Source: Bartonella machadoae
Lineage (GTDB): Bacteria > Pseudomonadota > Alphaproteobacteria > Rhizobiales > Rhizobiaceae
Reading direction: 5' to 3'
Length of the DNA: 64,000 nt
NCBI RefSeq assembly: GCF_022559585.1
Contig: NZ_CP087114.1
Location: forward strand, 2,426,501 to 2,490,500
Notes under the pieces: model-generated
The model's database searches: none
What the model was told of the DNA's origin: nothing
The model's input: the letters and a program-made list of their open reading frames with translations, nothing else
In this document: piece by piece, positions 1 through 10,049 of the stretch
How the letters are laid out: every line of letters begins with the position of its first letter
How positions within the stretch are numbered: the first letter of the stretch is position 1
Program-made: the position numbers and the translations under genes

Positions 1-1
1 T

Positions 2-1570
2 GAAATTATCTCTGCTCTTCTCAAAGCACCTGTTGATCTTTTATGGTTTGGCGGCATTGGGACTTACATCCGTGCAACAACAGAACCGGATGCACAAGTA
101 GGCGATCGTGCAAATGATGCACTCCGCATTACTGGTGAACAAGTTCGTGCAAAAGTTATTGGCGAGGGCGCTAATCTTGGTGTCACACAACGCGGCCGTA
201 TTGAATATGTCTTAAATGGCGGACGGTGTAATACAGACGCTATTGATAACTCCGCAGGTGTTAATTGTTCAGATGTTGAAGTCAATATCAAAATTGTTCT
301 AGCATCAGCCCTTCGTGCAAAAACGCTGACCCGTGAAGCACGCAATGAACTCTTGAAAAAAATGACCCCCCAAGTTGAACAATTAGTCTTACGCAACAAT
401 TATTTACAATCACTTGCTCTTTCTCTAGCTGAAAGCCAAAGCGTTGCGGATTTGCCTTATCAAATACGTTTTATGCATGATTTGGAACAGAAGAAACTTC
501 TCGATCGCAAAGTTGAAATTCTCCCTGATGAACAAATTTTGCGGCAAAGAATAACACAAGGTCAAGGACTAATCCGTCCAGAACTTGCGGTCATTTTAGC
601 ATATGCGAAACTAACTCTTAAAGAAGAAATCGCTCATAGTGCCATTGTTGAGGAAAGTTATTTTGACAAAATCTTATTGCACTATTTCCCAACACAAATT
701 CAGACAAGTTTTGAAAAAGAAATCATTAATCACCAATTGCGTCGTCATATTATTGCAACCCTCATTGCCAACGATATTGTGAATCGTGGAGGACCTACTT
801 TTGTGAGTCGACTCCAAGATGCCACTGAACAAAAAATTGAAAATATCATTCGTGTTTTCGTCGCATTGTGTGATGGCTTTGCAATACCCCAATTGTCTGA
901 TCAAATTGATAAGCTTGACAATAAAATACCAGGTCTTGTCCAAAACAAATTTTATGCAGCCATTTCATCAATGCTTTTTGAAACAACGAATTGGGGCTTG
1001 CGCAATATGGATCTCTCGACCCCATTAGAAGAACTTGTAAAAACGATAAAACAAGCGCGTACTGTTCTTGAAGAACTGCTAACACATTCCAATGATAAAG
1101 ATATCAATCAAAAAATCAAAGAAAAAACAACACATTATAGTGAAGAAGGTGCACCAAAGACTTTAGCAAAGCAATTAGCTCTCTTGGATGCAGCTCCCAT
1201 AATTTGCGACATTTCTTTGATTGCCAAACAAAGCAATAGCGACCTTATTAAAACAGCAGAGATCTATTTCTCACTTGCGCAAATCATTCGTATAAATCGC
1301 ATTAATGAAGCAAGTCGAACAATTCCTGTCGTTGATTATTATGATAGTATGGTCTTAAGCCAAACTAAAGAAAATATTGCCGAAAGTTTACGCAAAATTG
1401 TTCTGAAAATCCTAAAAAATTATGGAACAAAAGAGAATCCTTTTGCAGCTTGGAGTAAAACAAAAGAAGATCAAATTCATAACGTCACAAACCGCATTGG
1501 TGCCCTCATTGAAAATGATCTCAACATTTCTCGTTTTACCTTCGCAGCAGGTATGATTGCACAACTTTAA
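2..1570 (+). CDS. NAD-specific glutamate dehydrogenase, large type, C-terminal part
   Basis: The reading frame is open from base 2 and ends at TAA 1568-1570, so the 5' part lies outside the window and about 522 residues of a protein that is usually ~1,500-1,600 residues are visible. The first visible residues include WFGGIGTY, a conserved stretch of the large bacterial NAD-GDH family, followed by the nucleotide-binding part (GEGANLGVTQRGR) and the helical C-terminal domain. Family knowledge: it oxidatively deaminates glutamate to 2-oxoglutarate with NAD+ in the cytoplasm, feeding amino-acid carbon into the TCA cycle. The first in-frame ATG in the window (353) is internal and not the start. 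No frameshift is seen in the visible part. Confidence 0.93.
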   Translation, partial: EIISALLKAPVDLLWFGGIGTYIRATTEPDAQVGDRANDALRITGEQVRAKVIGEGANLGVTQRGRIEYVLNGGRCNTDAIDNSAGVNCSDVEVNIKIVLASALRAKTLTREARNELLKKMTPQVEQLVLRNNYLQSLALSLAESQSVADLPYQIRFMHDLEQKKLLDRKVEILPDEQILRQRITQGQGLIRPELAVILAYAKLTLKEEIAHSAIVEESYFDKILLHYFPTQIQTSFEKEIINHQLRRHIIATLIANDIVNRGGPTFVSRLQDATEQKIENIIRVFVALCDGFAIPQLSDQIDKLDNKIPGLVQNKFYAAISSMLFETTNWGLRNMDLSTPLEELVKTIKQARTVLEELLTHSNDKDINQKIKEKTTHYSEEGAPKTLAKQLALLDAAPIICDISLIAKQSNSDLIKTAEIYFSLAQIIRINRINEASRTIPVVDYYDSMVLSQTKENIAESLRKIVLKILKNYGTKENPFAAWSKTKEDQIHNVTNRIGALIENDLNISRFTFAAGMIAQL

Positions 1571-1703
1571 AGCATACCGGTCAGATTTAAAGCAATGCAA
1601 GACATCAAAGTTTTAAAAATTTTCACTTTGTTGTCTTGTTATTGTCTTGTCCATAAGAAGTAAAAGGAGAGAGAGAGTTTGCCATCTGCGCTTTTAATTT
1701 AAA

Positions 1704-2015
1704 CAATGCATTGATTTATAAAGATAATTCATCGTTTTGCATGTTGAAAGAGCTCCCCGCATGCCCCCGCATATTGTAAGATTCTCTCATCTTAAATAAT
1801 CTCATTTTGAATCAATCAAAACCATCCCCTTACACATCACAAGTGGAATTATCGTGTGGATAAAAAAACTCTCAAGAAAGGAGTAAAAATGCCTCTTATG
1901 AATCGTCTCAATACCAAGGGTTGTCGCAACATTGGGGGACGGTAAAAAATATGATGGGGGCAGCTTGTACTTTCATAAGGGTAAAGATGGTAGTGCTCAA
2001 TGGCTTTATCGTTAA
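1704..2015 (+). repeat. Integrase-gene remnant A (promoter region plus first codons)
   Basis: This is a copy of the upstream region and first ~60 codons of a P4-type integrase gene: an AT-rich segment (TTGATTTATAAAGATAATT), a conserved block around AATCGTCTCAATACCAAGG at 1899 and the AAAGATGG..GCTCAATGG (KDG-AQW) stretch at about 1983-2002. The copy stops abruptly near 2015, where it meets remnant B in the opposite orientation. It forms a ~300-bp inverted repeat with about 2460-2775. The reading frame is broken by a stop and a frameshift, so no protein is expected. Confidence 0.75.
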
Positions 2016-2775
2016 ACAAAGCACTTAAAACATACCTTATCCCCATAGCAAAATTACCCCAATGCTGCAGCATGTTTGAAACAAATATTAAGGCGGTTCA
2101 GTGCTTTTTAGCTGTCCCAACTTTTGTATGCCAAATCGGTGCAAGCGTATTGCGTATATCAGTTTGGGTAATCTCTAAAATGAGTAGACATCCTAATTTT
2201 GGGAAGAATACAAAGACATAAAGGTGAAAACCAATCTCCAGCCTTTCCATCTCCTTTTAATTCAGCTTTACGGCTTTCAAAAGCATCCAAAGCAATATCT
2301 TTAAATAATGCAGATTACGCATTGCCTCACGCTTTTGTTTCTCATACTCTTTAATCGAGTCACAACCCTCATGCAAAACAGAACACTATTGTCTTGCCAA
2401 TTCACGCGCTTTTTTTAAGAAACATTTCTTAAAGCCCATAAGTTTATCTCACAACGGCGCCCGTGAATGGTATAGTGTAAAAGCCATTGATCACCACCAT
2501 CTTTACACTTATGAAAGTACAAGCTGCCCCCATCATACTCTTTACCGTCCCCCAATGTTGCGACAACCCTTGGTATTGAGACGATTCATAAGAGGCATTT
2601 TTACTCCTTTCTTGAGAGTTTTTTTATCCACACGATAATTCCACTTGTGATGTGCAAGGAAATGGTTTTGATTGATTCAACATAAGCATGTTTGGAATAA
2701 GAGAATCTTACAATATTCGAGGACCTCATTCGACATGCAAAACGATTATTATCTTTATAAATCAATATGTTGTAC
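2016..2775 (-). pseudogene. Degenerate P4-type tyrosine integrase B, N-terminal and middle part
   Basis: Read on the minus strand from 2775 to 2016, the three frames together give the usual order of a P4-like integrase: the DNA-binding start (around 2500-2610), then LHEGCDSIKEYEKQKREA-like residues (about 2340-2390), and ITQTDIRNTLAPIWHTK (about 2130-2180), ending in the FKHAAALG helix near 2050. The catalytic domain is missing, and several frameshifts and stops interrupt it. Family knowledge: such integrases insert genomic islands into 3' ends of genes or tRNAs. Here only the scar is left. Remnant A is fused to its broken end in inverted orientation. Confidence 0.75.
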
Positions 2776-2836
2776 TATCATAAAATTGCCCTATGGTAGA
2801 ATCGATTGTGCAACATAAAAAGAGTAGAGTTTAGAC

Positions 2837-3224
2837 TTAAAGTGGTGCAAGACGACCGAGTTTTAAAAAACCTAATTTTGCCCATCCATGGGTAATCTTC
2901 AAGGGCAAAATGGGGTAGCCATCGGGACTTTTAGGCATCACGCTCAAAACAAAAAATAAAGCTTGCAGATTATTAGCTTGCTCAGGAAACAAGCGTTGCA
3001 GAGTGGTAAGAAGCTCCATATGCTTCACAAAAACAAGATCAAATTTTGCGGTCAAATAGCCTTCATCATCAAAGGAAAAAGGTCCACTGATACGCAGGAA
3101 ACCACCTGTATGAAAAACCAATTCACCATGCTTTAAAACACCACTTTTCCCATACAAACACCGCTTCTAACTACCTCTCTCATTTTCAAACAAATGAGAG
3201 ACATCATTGAAAATCTACTTTAAA
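2837..3224 (-). pseudogene. Duplicated 3' end of the DUF2125 gene
   Basis: The segment 2790-3224 repeats 3246-3680 at an offset of about 456 bp with few differences. It carries the last ~107 codons of the neighbouring DUF2125 gene, including its stop codon and ~45 bp of downstream sequence. An open frame of 106 codons (2837-3157) survives, but it has no signal peptide or membrane anchor, and further upstream similarity to the parent ends near 3224. It is therefore a partial tandem duplication rather than an independent gene. It lies directly next to integrase remnant B. Confidence 0.85.
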
Positions 3225-3292
3225 GAAACTTAAAATAACTTTGTCCTTATGGTAAGATTGATTGTGCAACACAAAAAGAGCGTACCTTAGAT

Positions 3293-4452
3293 TTAAAGTG
3301 GTGCAAGACGACCGAGTTTTAAAAAACCTAATTTTGCCCATCCATGGGTAATCTTCAAGGGCAGAATGGGGTAGCCATCGGGACTTTTAGGCATCACGCT
3401 CAAAACAAAAAATAAAGCTTGCAGATTATTAGCTTGCTCAGGAAACAAGCGTTGCAGAGTGGTAAGAAGCTCCATATGCTTCACAAAAACAAGATCAAAT
3501 TTTGCTGTCAAATAGCCTTCATCATCAAAAGAGAAAGGTCCACTGATACGCAGGAGACCACCTGTATGAAAAACCAATTCACCACGCTTTAAAACACCAC
3601 TTTTCCCATACAAATACTGTTTCCAACTGTTTGCCCCATTTTCAAACGAATGAGAGACATCATTGAAAGTCCATTTTAAATTGCCATCAATTTTTGGGAA
3701 ATCAACAAAGTAAGGTGCAAAAAACAGAGAAGAGTCAAAATCATCGACAATAAGGTGCCCTGATAAATGATTCTTCTCGTTTTTCAGATCAAGTCGCAAA
3801 AATTCTGCCGTTATTTTTTGCGACCTATTCTCTTGATCTAACGAAGGTGCAATCACATCCACAGCATCTTTCAAGAATGCTTTATCCCTAATATTTTCTT
3901 GTGCTTCCTTTTTGTTTTTTGTTTGTGATCCAAATTTTTCTGGAAATTTCTGATCCTTAAAAGAAGAAGCAATGGTAGAAACCTCAAGCCCTTCAGCCAT
4001 CAGTTTAAATGTCTTCGCTGTTTTCCAATAAGGTTCTGTTTCAATCATTAAATTGCGCCATTGCAACGCAATAGGCATTTTTCCAGAGAAAACAAGGGAT
4101 GCCGGAGAAGAAACATGAAACTCTACAAAACGAGATGTATAAATTGGTGCACCAACCATCAAACGCGCAGTTGATAAGGAAAGCTTGTGCAAAGGCCAAG
4201 AAAACTGGAATTGATCACAAGAAACACCAATACGTAACGGATAACCATTCTTACTGAGATGTTTGCATACAATCGTTATATCACGAGCAGAAGCTCTTGC
4301 GAGGAGATCAGAAACACGGTCTTCTATTTTACGTGAAAAAAAAACCAAAGTGCACTATAAACGCATATCACAACAAGACAAAACAGCCCACAAAGCAAAT
4401 AACGCAAAGAAAGGCTTTTTCGTATTGATGTCAATTGAGAGATTATAGACAC
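3293..4452 (-). CDS. DUF2125-family membrane-anchored protein, frameshifted at a 9-T run
   Basis: Two overlapping minus-strand frames make one DUF2125-like protein. The first starts at GTG 4452, with AAGGAAAG eight bases upstream, and encodes an N-terminal membrane segment (YLLCGLFCLVVICVYSALWFF). The second (from about 4345 to 3293) encodes the rest, starting SRKIEDRV. They are joined at a run of nine T (plus-strand A 4336-4344); ten T would restore a single frame. Family knowledge: DUF2125 proteins are ~330-380-residue, envelope-directed proteins of unknown function in Rhizobiales. As written, the anchor frame ends in a stop at 4324. The frameshift may be a real mutation, a phase-variable tract, a site of transcriptional slippage, or a sequencing error. 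Confidence 0.8.
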
Positions 4453-4496
4453 AATGATAACTTTCCTTATCTTCGATGAACAAAATTCTTTAACGT

Positions 4497-5243
4497 TCAC
4501 GCACAAACGCTGGGTACACAAAAAATCTGTTGTAACGCATTTTCAAACCATTTACTCAAAGCCTGATCATAAATTAAACGACCTTTCAAATGCGCAGAAG
4601 CAGGTTGGGCACCTTTTTCGGTCAATTTATGTGCTGAACGCACCACCAAGCGTCGCATCATAGCACGGGTGAATTCGGCATGGAATTGCAAACCCCATGC
4701 ATTATCTCCATAACGAAAAGCCTGTGTAGGATATGTATGACCTGTTGCCAACAGTGCAGCCTCTTTAGGTAAGTCATAAATACCTTCATCATGAAAATGG
4801 TAGACCATTTCTGGCCAATTCATTAACGCCTTGCCTTGTGAGGTTGCTTCCAGCGGGTACCAGCCAACTTCCACAACTCCATCACTTCTTGTGCCAACAC
4901 GTCCCCCTAGATTTCGCGCTAACATTTGTGCTCCAAGGCAAATTCCCAAAAAAGGCTTATTTTCTTTCAAAGATAAGGAAATCCAATCAATTTCCTTGCC
5001 AATATAAGCTTCCTCGTCATTGACACTCATCGGTCCCCCCAAAATAACCACACCAGCATAATGCTTCAATGTATCGGGAAGTTTTTGTCCTAAAATAGGG
5101 CGATAAATATCAAGAACAAAACCATTTTGTTGCAAAAATTTTCCCAAACGACCAGTATATGTAGACCGACGATGCGTCACCACCGCAATTCTTGGTCTGC
5201 ATTTTTTTTGCTTTTCACTAAAACACCTTTGATGTAAAAACAT
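4497..5243 (-). CDS. Class I glutamine amidotransferase (GMP-synthase-like domain protein)
   Basis: A 248-residue protein with the class I glutaminase fold: an oxyanion strand GVVILGGPMSVNDEEAYIG, the nucleophile elbow GICLGAQML (catalytic Cys), and the His-x-Glu pair in WGLQFHAEF. It has the length of stand-alone GATase1 proteins annotated as GMP-synthase-like amidotransferases. Family knowledge: it should hydrolyse glutamine and pass ammonia to a partner or act on a gamma-glutamyl substrate; the true acceptor is unknown. It lies 44 bp upstream of the DUF2125 gene on the same strand, so the two may be co-transcribed. Confidence 0.88.
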   Translation of the reverse strand: MFLHQRCFSEKQKKCRPRIAVVTHRRSTYTGRLGKFLQQNGFVLDIYRPILGQKLPDTLKHYAGVVILGGPMSVNDEEAYIGKEIDWISLSLKENKPFLGICLGAQMLARNLGGRVGTRSDGVVEVGWYPLEATSQGKALMNWPEMVYHFHDEGIYDLPKEAALLATGHTYPTQAFRYGDNAWGLQFHAEFTRAMMRRLVVRSAHKLTEKGAQPASAHLKGRLIYDQALSKWFENALQQIFCVPSVCA

Positions 5244-5338
5244 TTTTTAATCAATCATTTCCGCAACCAAGTCACTTTTCATTTTTTAAAAACAAGAAAA
5301 TAATTTTTGCGAACAATCCGCACTCCAACTTTCTTTAT

Positions 5339-6907
5339 TTAAAATAAACGAAATTTCTTTCTTGACAAAAATGCCTCCTCTTCCTCTGTTTTAACTCCTG
5401 GATCATCAACATTTAAGTGGGTTTGACTCAATGCCGTAAGATCTTGATCTTTTGTATCTTGTTTCTGTAGCGGTGCATGATATACAGGAGAGCTCTCTAC
5501 GGGAGATGACTCTTCAAGCATATTATTTTCCACTTCAGCACTTATTCCCATCATATCTGCTTTATCTTGATCCTGCTTTTCCAACACACTTTTGGTCGCC
5601 TCCAATGTGTAGGGAACCATACGAGGAGGCGCTTTCCATTCAAAGCAGCCAAGACGCCCACTAATTGGAGAAACAACCGACCAAGAAGGGAAAATAGCTC
5701 CATCACACATCCATACCGGATCACGTTCCGCACGAAGTGCCAAAGAAAGCCATTGACGCACGGCACCCTGATTATTTCCCTGAGCCTCTTCGATATCCGC
5801 CAACAATAAATAAACACTTTCGCGCGGATGATAGCGTAGTGCTTTTTCAGCCTGCTCTCTTGCTAATACTGTCTCACCAGCATCCAACGCAGCTTTAGCA
5901 ATAAGGAAAGCCGCTTCGAATGTCTCTTTATTATAAGAAGCAAGTGCTTTAGCCCTCTTCAATCGCCCAACAGCCCCTTCTTCTTTTTCAAGATAAAGCA
6001 CTGCCAAATCAGGATGAGGTTCTTTCTGCCAAGCTGTAATAATCATTTTATCCGCTTTACGTGTTTCATTGAGTTTATAAAGAATATCAGCAGCAACAAC
6101 CGTTATAGGCACAAAATCAGGCAATAATTTATGCGCTTTTAAAATAGCTCCCCGTGCTTGCGCAGGATGTGTTTCAAACAGATGAAGCGCTTTCCCACAT
6201 AACAACAAAGCTTGTGTATGTTGACGTTCCGCAGTTGAACGAATCGCGCGTGGCAAGGCTTTTTGTGCACGTTCAAAAACAGTAAGTGCCTTATCCCATT
6301 TGCCCTCAACACTCAACCGCTCAAGCACAGCCTGATTTGCCCATAAAAGTGTTGGTGATAAAGCCAATGCTTCTTCTGCATATTGTTGTGCTGCTTCATA
6401 AGCTTTGCTTTTTAGAGCTTCACGAAACAAACCGTAAAGCCCCGCCAATTGTGTTGGTGCTTCTTTTCTCATCTCCTCATAAAGATTGATGGCAGGAACA
6501 GAGTCATTTTGCAAAGAGAGAATTTGAGCTTGTAAGAGTTTTACCAGCGGTTCCTGTTTATCAGCAAAATATTTGCTAACACGTGCCTCCATTTGTTGTG
6601 CCAAAACACCATCGCCAGCAAAAACAGCAAGGATTCCCTGTGAAAGAGCTTGATAACCACGCTTTTTACGACGTTGATAAAAATAATGAGAGAGAGCATG
6701 AGGTACAGAAAAAAGGGCAGATAAAAGCCACCATAAAAGCGCTAAAACCCCAAGCAATAAAATAAATGCGCACAAAAGCGTTAACAATGAGACAGAAAAC
6801 CGAAAGTGCAAAAATGTTATAACCAAAACACTATTGTGATTAGCAACCCATCCAAAAGCTAGACCGATCAAACAGACAACAAAACTGTAAATAAAAACAC
6901 GTATCAT
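5339..6907 (-). CDS. hemY: HemY-family TPR membrane protein
   Basis: A 522-residue protein with two N-terminal membrane helices (about residues 5-25 and 38-65), a basic stretch (QRRKKRGY) and a long helical TPR-type region, then an acidic, low-complexity tail. This matches the HemY_N/TPR family, which is usually co-transcribed with heme-synthesis genes and whose role is not settled (it is not protoporphyrinogen oxidase). It follows the mitofilin-like gene by 11 bp, so the two form an operon. The hemC and hemD genes normally found upstream in this cluster are absent here. Confidence 0.9.
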   Translation of the reverse strand: MIRVFIYSFVVCLIGLAFGWVANHNSVLVITFLHFRFSVSLLTLLCAFILLLGVLALLWWLLSALFSVPHALSHYFYQRRKKRGYQALSQGILAVFAGDGVLAQQMEARVSKYFADKQEPLVKLLQAQILSLQNDSVPAINLYEEMRKEAPTQLAGLYGLFREALKSKAYEAAQQYAEEALALSPTLLWANQAVLERLSVEGKWDKALTVFERAQKALPRAIRSTAERQHTQALLLCGKALHLFETHPAQARGAILKAHKLLPDFVPITVVAADILYKLNETRKADKMIITAWQKEPHPDLAVLYLEKEEGAVGRLKRAKALASYNKETFEAAFLIAKAALDAGETVLAREQAEKALRYHPRESVYLLLADIEEAQGNNQGAVRQWLSLALRAERDPVWMCDGAIFPSWSVVSPISGRLGCFEWKAPPRMVPYTLEATKSVLEKQDQDKADMMGISAEVENNMLEESSPVESSPVYHAPLQKQDTKDQDLTALSQTHLNVDDPGVKTEEEEAFLSRKKFRLF

Positions 6908-6918
6908 CTTGCGCCTAT

Positions 6919-8106
6919 TTACCTCTTCGTTGCCTTGACAGATCCCTGCTGTGCAGAGAATAGCAACTTCTGAAGCAGCTGATGAATAGCAATATGCCTT
7001 TCAAGTTGATGAACAAAATCCATAGAAACATCTTTTGCATTTTGAGGCAATGTTTGCCATTCGCTCAAAGCCTTTTCGTAATCACCCGCTTGAATAGCAA
7101 CTTCCATTCGTGCCGCAATCGCCTCTAGCGTCATACCTTCGATATTCCCAATTGGCCGTGCAACAACCAAACCTTTTATCCATGCCCAAATCCGTTTAGA
7201 AAAAGCAGCATCTGATGCAACACTATTCTGCATACGAACGATTGCATCGGCAACTCTAGCAAATTCATCTGAAAGTTGCGCTGAATTTGGAAGTCCTCTC
7301 TCTGCTGTTTTTTGCAACAAATCAAATCCATCCATTGAAGGCGCTAATTGCTGTAATGTTTTCAGTTCGTTGATATAAGATCCTCCGCGCTCTATAGCAT
7401 TTTTTAGCGAACTGATTGCAATAAACAGCGCAGTACTCACCTCTTGTTTTTCACTATCTTGAGCAGCAATCCCTTCCTGCACAGTTTCTAACTGTTGCTT
7501 TAAGAGAGCAAGAGCGGTTGCATTGCTTTGCCCAACGGACAAAGCCTTGTCCATATTTTTTGATATATCAACTAAAGTCTGTACAGACTCTTCTAGACCT
7601 CTCACTTTTTCTTCTAAACCAATGAAAGCTTTTTTGCTTTCTTGTTGCAAGTCTTCATCACCTTGAATTGTTTCAACCTGTTGCGATGAAAAAGAAGAAA
7701 AATCTGTTTTTAAAGTATCAATTTCTTGAACCACACGCCCCAATCGTTCTATCGTTTCTTCCCCTTGACTTTTTGCGATTTCAGCAATTTGCAAAGCCTT
7801 TTTGTCTCCAGCATCATTTTCTACAAAAGAAAGAGGCAGCACACGTGCCCATTGAAGCCCTATGAAAAGACCTAAAGCAATAAAACCACCTAAAATTCCT
7901 GAAAGGAACAAACACAGCCAAGAGAGATGAGATATGGATTGAGACGGCATGTTTTTTATGTTCTGTTTCTCTTGTGCGTCAAATTCTACAGAATTTTGTG
8001 TTCTCTTTTCTTCATCATGGCTTACAGCTTCATGTTCAACCACCGGTTTTTTACGACGCGTAGCAGTATAATGTGTTTTCGCTTTTGGTTTTGAAGAATC
8101 TACCAT
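6919..8106 (-). CDS. Mitofilin/Mic60-like inner-membrane protein (COG4223)
   Basis: About 395 residues: a charged cytoplasmic N-terminus, one membrane helix (about residues 60-85, LFLSGILGGFIALGLFIGL), a coiled-coil central region rich in Gln and Glu, and a conserved C-terminal part (LEAIAARMEVAIQAGDYEKAL) typical of alphaproteobacterial mitofilin-like proteins. Family knowledge: these are relatives of mitochondrial Mic60 and shape or anchor the inner membrane; in many alphaproteobacteria the gene sits between hemD and hemY. I chose ATG 8106 because the frame upstream has only a TTG at 8187 and the added residues are not family-like. It is the first gene of the hemY operon in this window. Confidence 0.82.
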   Translation of the reverse strand: MVDSSKPKAKTHYTATRRKKPVVEHEAVSHDEEKRTQNSVEFDAQEKQNIKNMPSQSISHLSWLCLFLSGILGGFIALGLFIGLQWARVLPLSFVENDAGDKKALQIAEIAKSQGEETIERLGRVVQEIDTLKTDFSSFSSQQVETIQGDEDLQQESKKAFIGLEEKVRGLEESVQTLVDISKNMDKALSVGQSNATALALLKQQLETVQEGIAAQDSEKQEVSTALFIAISSLKNAIERGGSYINELKTLQQLAPSMDGFDLLQKTAERGLPNSAQLSDEFARVADAIVRMQNSVASDAAFSKRIWAWIKGLVVARPIGNIEGMTLEAIAARMEVAIQAGDYEKALSEWQTLPQNAKDVSMDFVHQLERHIAIHQLLQKLLFSAQQGSVKATKR

Positions 8107-8487
8107 CTTATTTACTTTTTGTGCACATTTTTTTACAATTGTAAAAGAATAAAATGAAAAAAGTTTTAAAAATAAAGCTTTTCTCAAATATCATAGCTTG
8201 TTTCATAACATTTTTACAACAAATATAACTTTATAGAAATTTTTAATACCGTATCTTTATCATAAACATCTCCAATGATATACTTTAATAAACAGCGTTA
8301 AAAAACATCATCATTTTATACTCAACAATAGAACCTCATTTTTAATGAACATGAACTCCTATATTCAAAGAAAACATTCCAAAGCATTTTTCATGAGAAC
8401 TCTTAACATCAAGAGAAATTCTTTGCATCTTTGCTTATCCGTGGTAGGCACACAATAAAGAATCTTCAACACAAGGTTTTGTCTAAA
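8107..8487. promoter_or_regulatory. Divergent intergenic region between mitofilin-like gene and tsaD
   Basis: About 380 bp of AT-rich sequence without a supportable gene. It must hold the promoters for the leftward mitofilin/hemY operon and for the rightward tsaD. In related alphaproteobacteria hemC and hemD fill this place; I could not recognise any remnant of them in either strand. No clear operator or hairpin is visible. Confidence 0.5.
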
Positions 8488-9582
8488 ATGCGTCTGTTAG
8501 GAATAGAAACAAGTTGTGATGAAACTGCCGCTGCTGTTGTTGAACAAGACAATGAAGGAAACAGCAAAATTCTTTCCAATATTGTTTGGAGTCAAATTGA
8601 TCATCATGCCCCTTACGGGGGTGTTGTTCCTGAAATTGCCGCCCGCGCTCATGTTGAAATTCTCGATAGTTTAATTCTACGAGCGCTAACAGAAGCAAAC
8701 ATAACATTAAGTGATATCGACGCTATTGCCGCCACCAGTGGACCGGGTTTAATAGGAGGACTTTTAGTAGGCGTTACGACGGCAAAAGCGCTTTCTCTTG
8801 CTACAGGAAAACCTTTTATTGCCGTAAATCATCTGGAAGGTCATGCCTTAACAGCCGTACTCACACATAATGTCTCTTTTCCCTATTTATTGTTGCTGGT
8901 CTCCGGTGGTCATACACAAACAATTCTTGTCCACGAAGTAGGCAATTACCAACGTTTAGGAACCACCATTGATGATGCCTTAGGGGAAGCTTTTGATAAA
9001 ACAGCAAAACTCTTAGGTCTTCCTTACCCTGGTGGTCCAGCACTTGAAAAAGCTGCTTTATTGGGTGATAAAAATCGTATTCCTCTTCCACGCCCTTTAA
9101 AAGGTGAAAAACGGCTAGATTTTTCCTTTTCAGGTCTCAAAACGGCTGTTCGCCAAGCAGCAACAGCCATGGCTCCCCTGACAGAAAGTGATGTAGCTGA
9201 CATTGCAGCAAGCTTTCAAGCCGCAGTAACTGATACCGTGCATGATCGCGTTCATTTAGCTTTGCAACATTTTACCCACCAATATCCCCTCTCTCGTAAT
9301 AAAGGGCATCATCCTCCTGCTTTAGTGGTCGCAGGCGGAGTTGCTGCTAATCAAGCCATTCGATTGACATTGCAAGAGCTCGCTTATCAACATGGATTTG
9401 AATTTATAGCTCCACCTCTTTCCTTGTGTACCGATAATGCAGCAATGATTGCTTTTGTTGGTGCACAAAAACTCGCACGGGGCGAAACAAGCCCCCTTGA
9501 TCTTGCCCCCCGCTCACGCTGGCCATTGGATGAAAAATCCACCCCCCTCATTGGAATGGGACGTCGTGGAACAAAAGCATAA
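8488..9582 (+). CDS. tsaD: tRNA threonylcarbamoyladenosine synthase subunit TsaD
   Basis: The protein starts [18 protein letters not shown], the hallmark N-terminus of TsaD/Gcp, and carries the metal-binding HLEGH motif, SGGHTQ, the [10 protein letters not shown] stretch and the C-terminal [12 protein letters not shown] and CTDNAAM motifs. Length is about 364 residues, normal for the family. Family knowledge: with TsaB and TsaE it transfers the threonylcarbamoyl group to A37 of ANN-decoding tRNAs; it is essential in many bacteria. The open frame extends to 8431, but ATG 8488 fits the conserved N-terminus and has AAGG 12 bases upstream. Confidence 0.96.
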   Translation: MRLLGIETSCDETAAAVVEQDNEGNSKILSNIVWSQIDHHAPYGGVVPEIAARAHVEILDSLILRALTEANITLSDIDAIAATSGPGLIGGLLVGVTTAKALSLATGKPFIAVNHLEGHALTAVLTHNVSFPYLLLLVSGGHTQTILVHEVGNYQRLGTTIDDALGEAFDKTAKLLGLPYPGGPALEKAALLGDKNRIPLPRPLKGEKRLDFSFSGLKTAVRQAATAMAPLTESDVADIAASFQAAVTDTVHDRVHLALQHFTHQYPLSRNKGHHPPALVVAGGVAANQAIRLTLQELAYQHGFEFIAPPLSLCTDNAAMIAFVGAQKLARGETSPLDLAPRSRWPLDEKSTPLIGMGRRGTKA

Positions 9583-10049
9583 CAAAATGAATGCTTATGC
9601 TATCTAAAAAACGCACGATGAAGCACCATAGTAGAACAGCTTATTATTCATGATTCCTATAGACTTTTCTCTTCCTAGAAGCTGTTTTCTTATACCATTT
9701 TTAAACATGACTTTGAGATGCAATACAATCATAGTCTTGTTTTTTAGATCCAAGTAAAAAATGACAAAATCTTTTATGTTCACCGTTTCACTTTAAATTT
9801 ATTCTTTGACACACACATCTTGTCTTATAACAGTAAACCAAAGACAAAACATCCCATGCAATCTATGCAAACAGGCAGGCTGTATGACATATCACGTCAC
9901 CGCAATTATATTCTCTCTCAAAAAAGAAGAAAGAAGCCAATATTGTACATTCTTTACCTCATTTTAAAAATCATACAGAATGGTACATTTATAAATGCAT
10001 GGTAAAATACTATCTTGTGCAATATCAATAATCTAAAAAAGGAGATTTC
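9583..10049. other. Intergenic region without recognisable gene
   Basis: 467 bp of AT-rich DNA. A 61-codon open frame at 9820-10005 has no ribosome binding site and no recognisable features. gpsA often lies between tsaD and the EVE gene in related genomes; I see no trace of it here. The sequence just before 10050 contains AAAAAAGGAGATTTC, the ribosome binding site of the EVE gene. Confidence 0.5.

Noticed and set aside
64-399. 111-codon minus-strand frame opposite the glutamate dehydrogenase gene
   Set aside because: It is antisense to a strongly conserved protein-coding stretch and has no ribosome binding site.
9820-10005. 61-codon ORF upstream of the EVE gene
   Set aside because: No ribosome binding site, no recognisable domain, AT-rich random-like composition.
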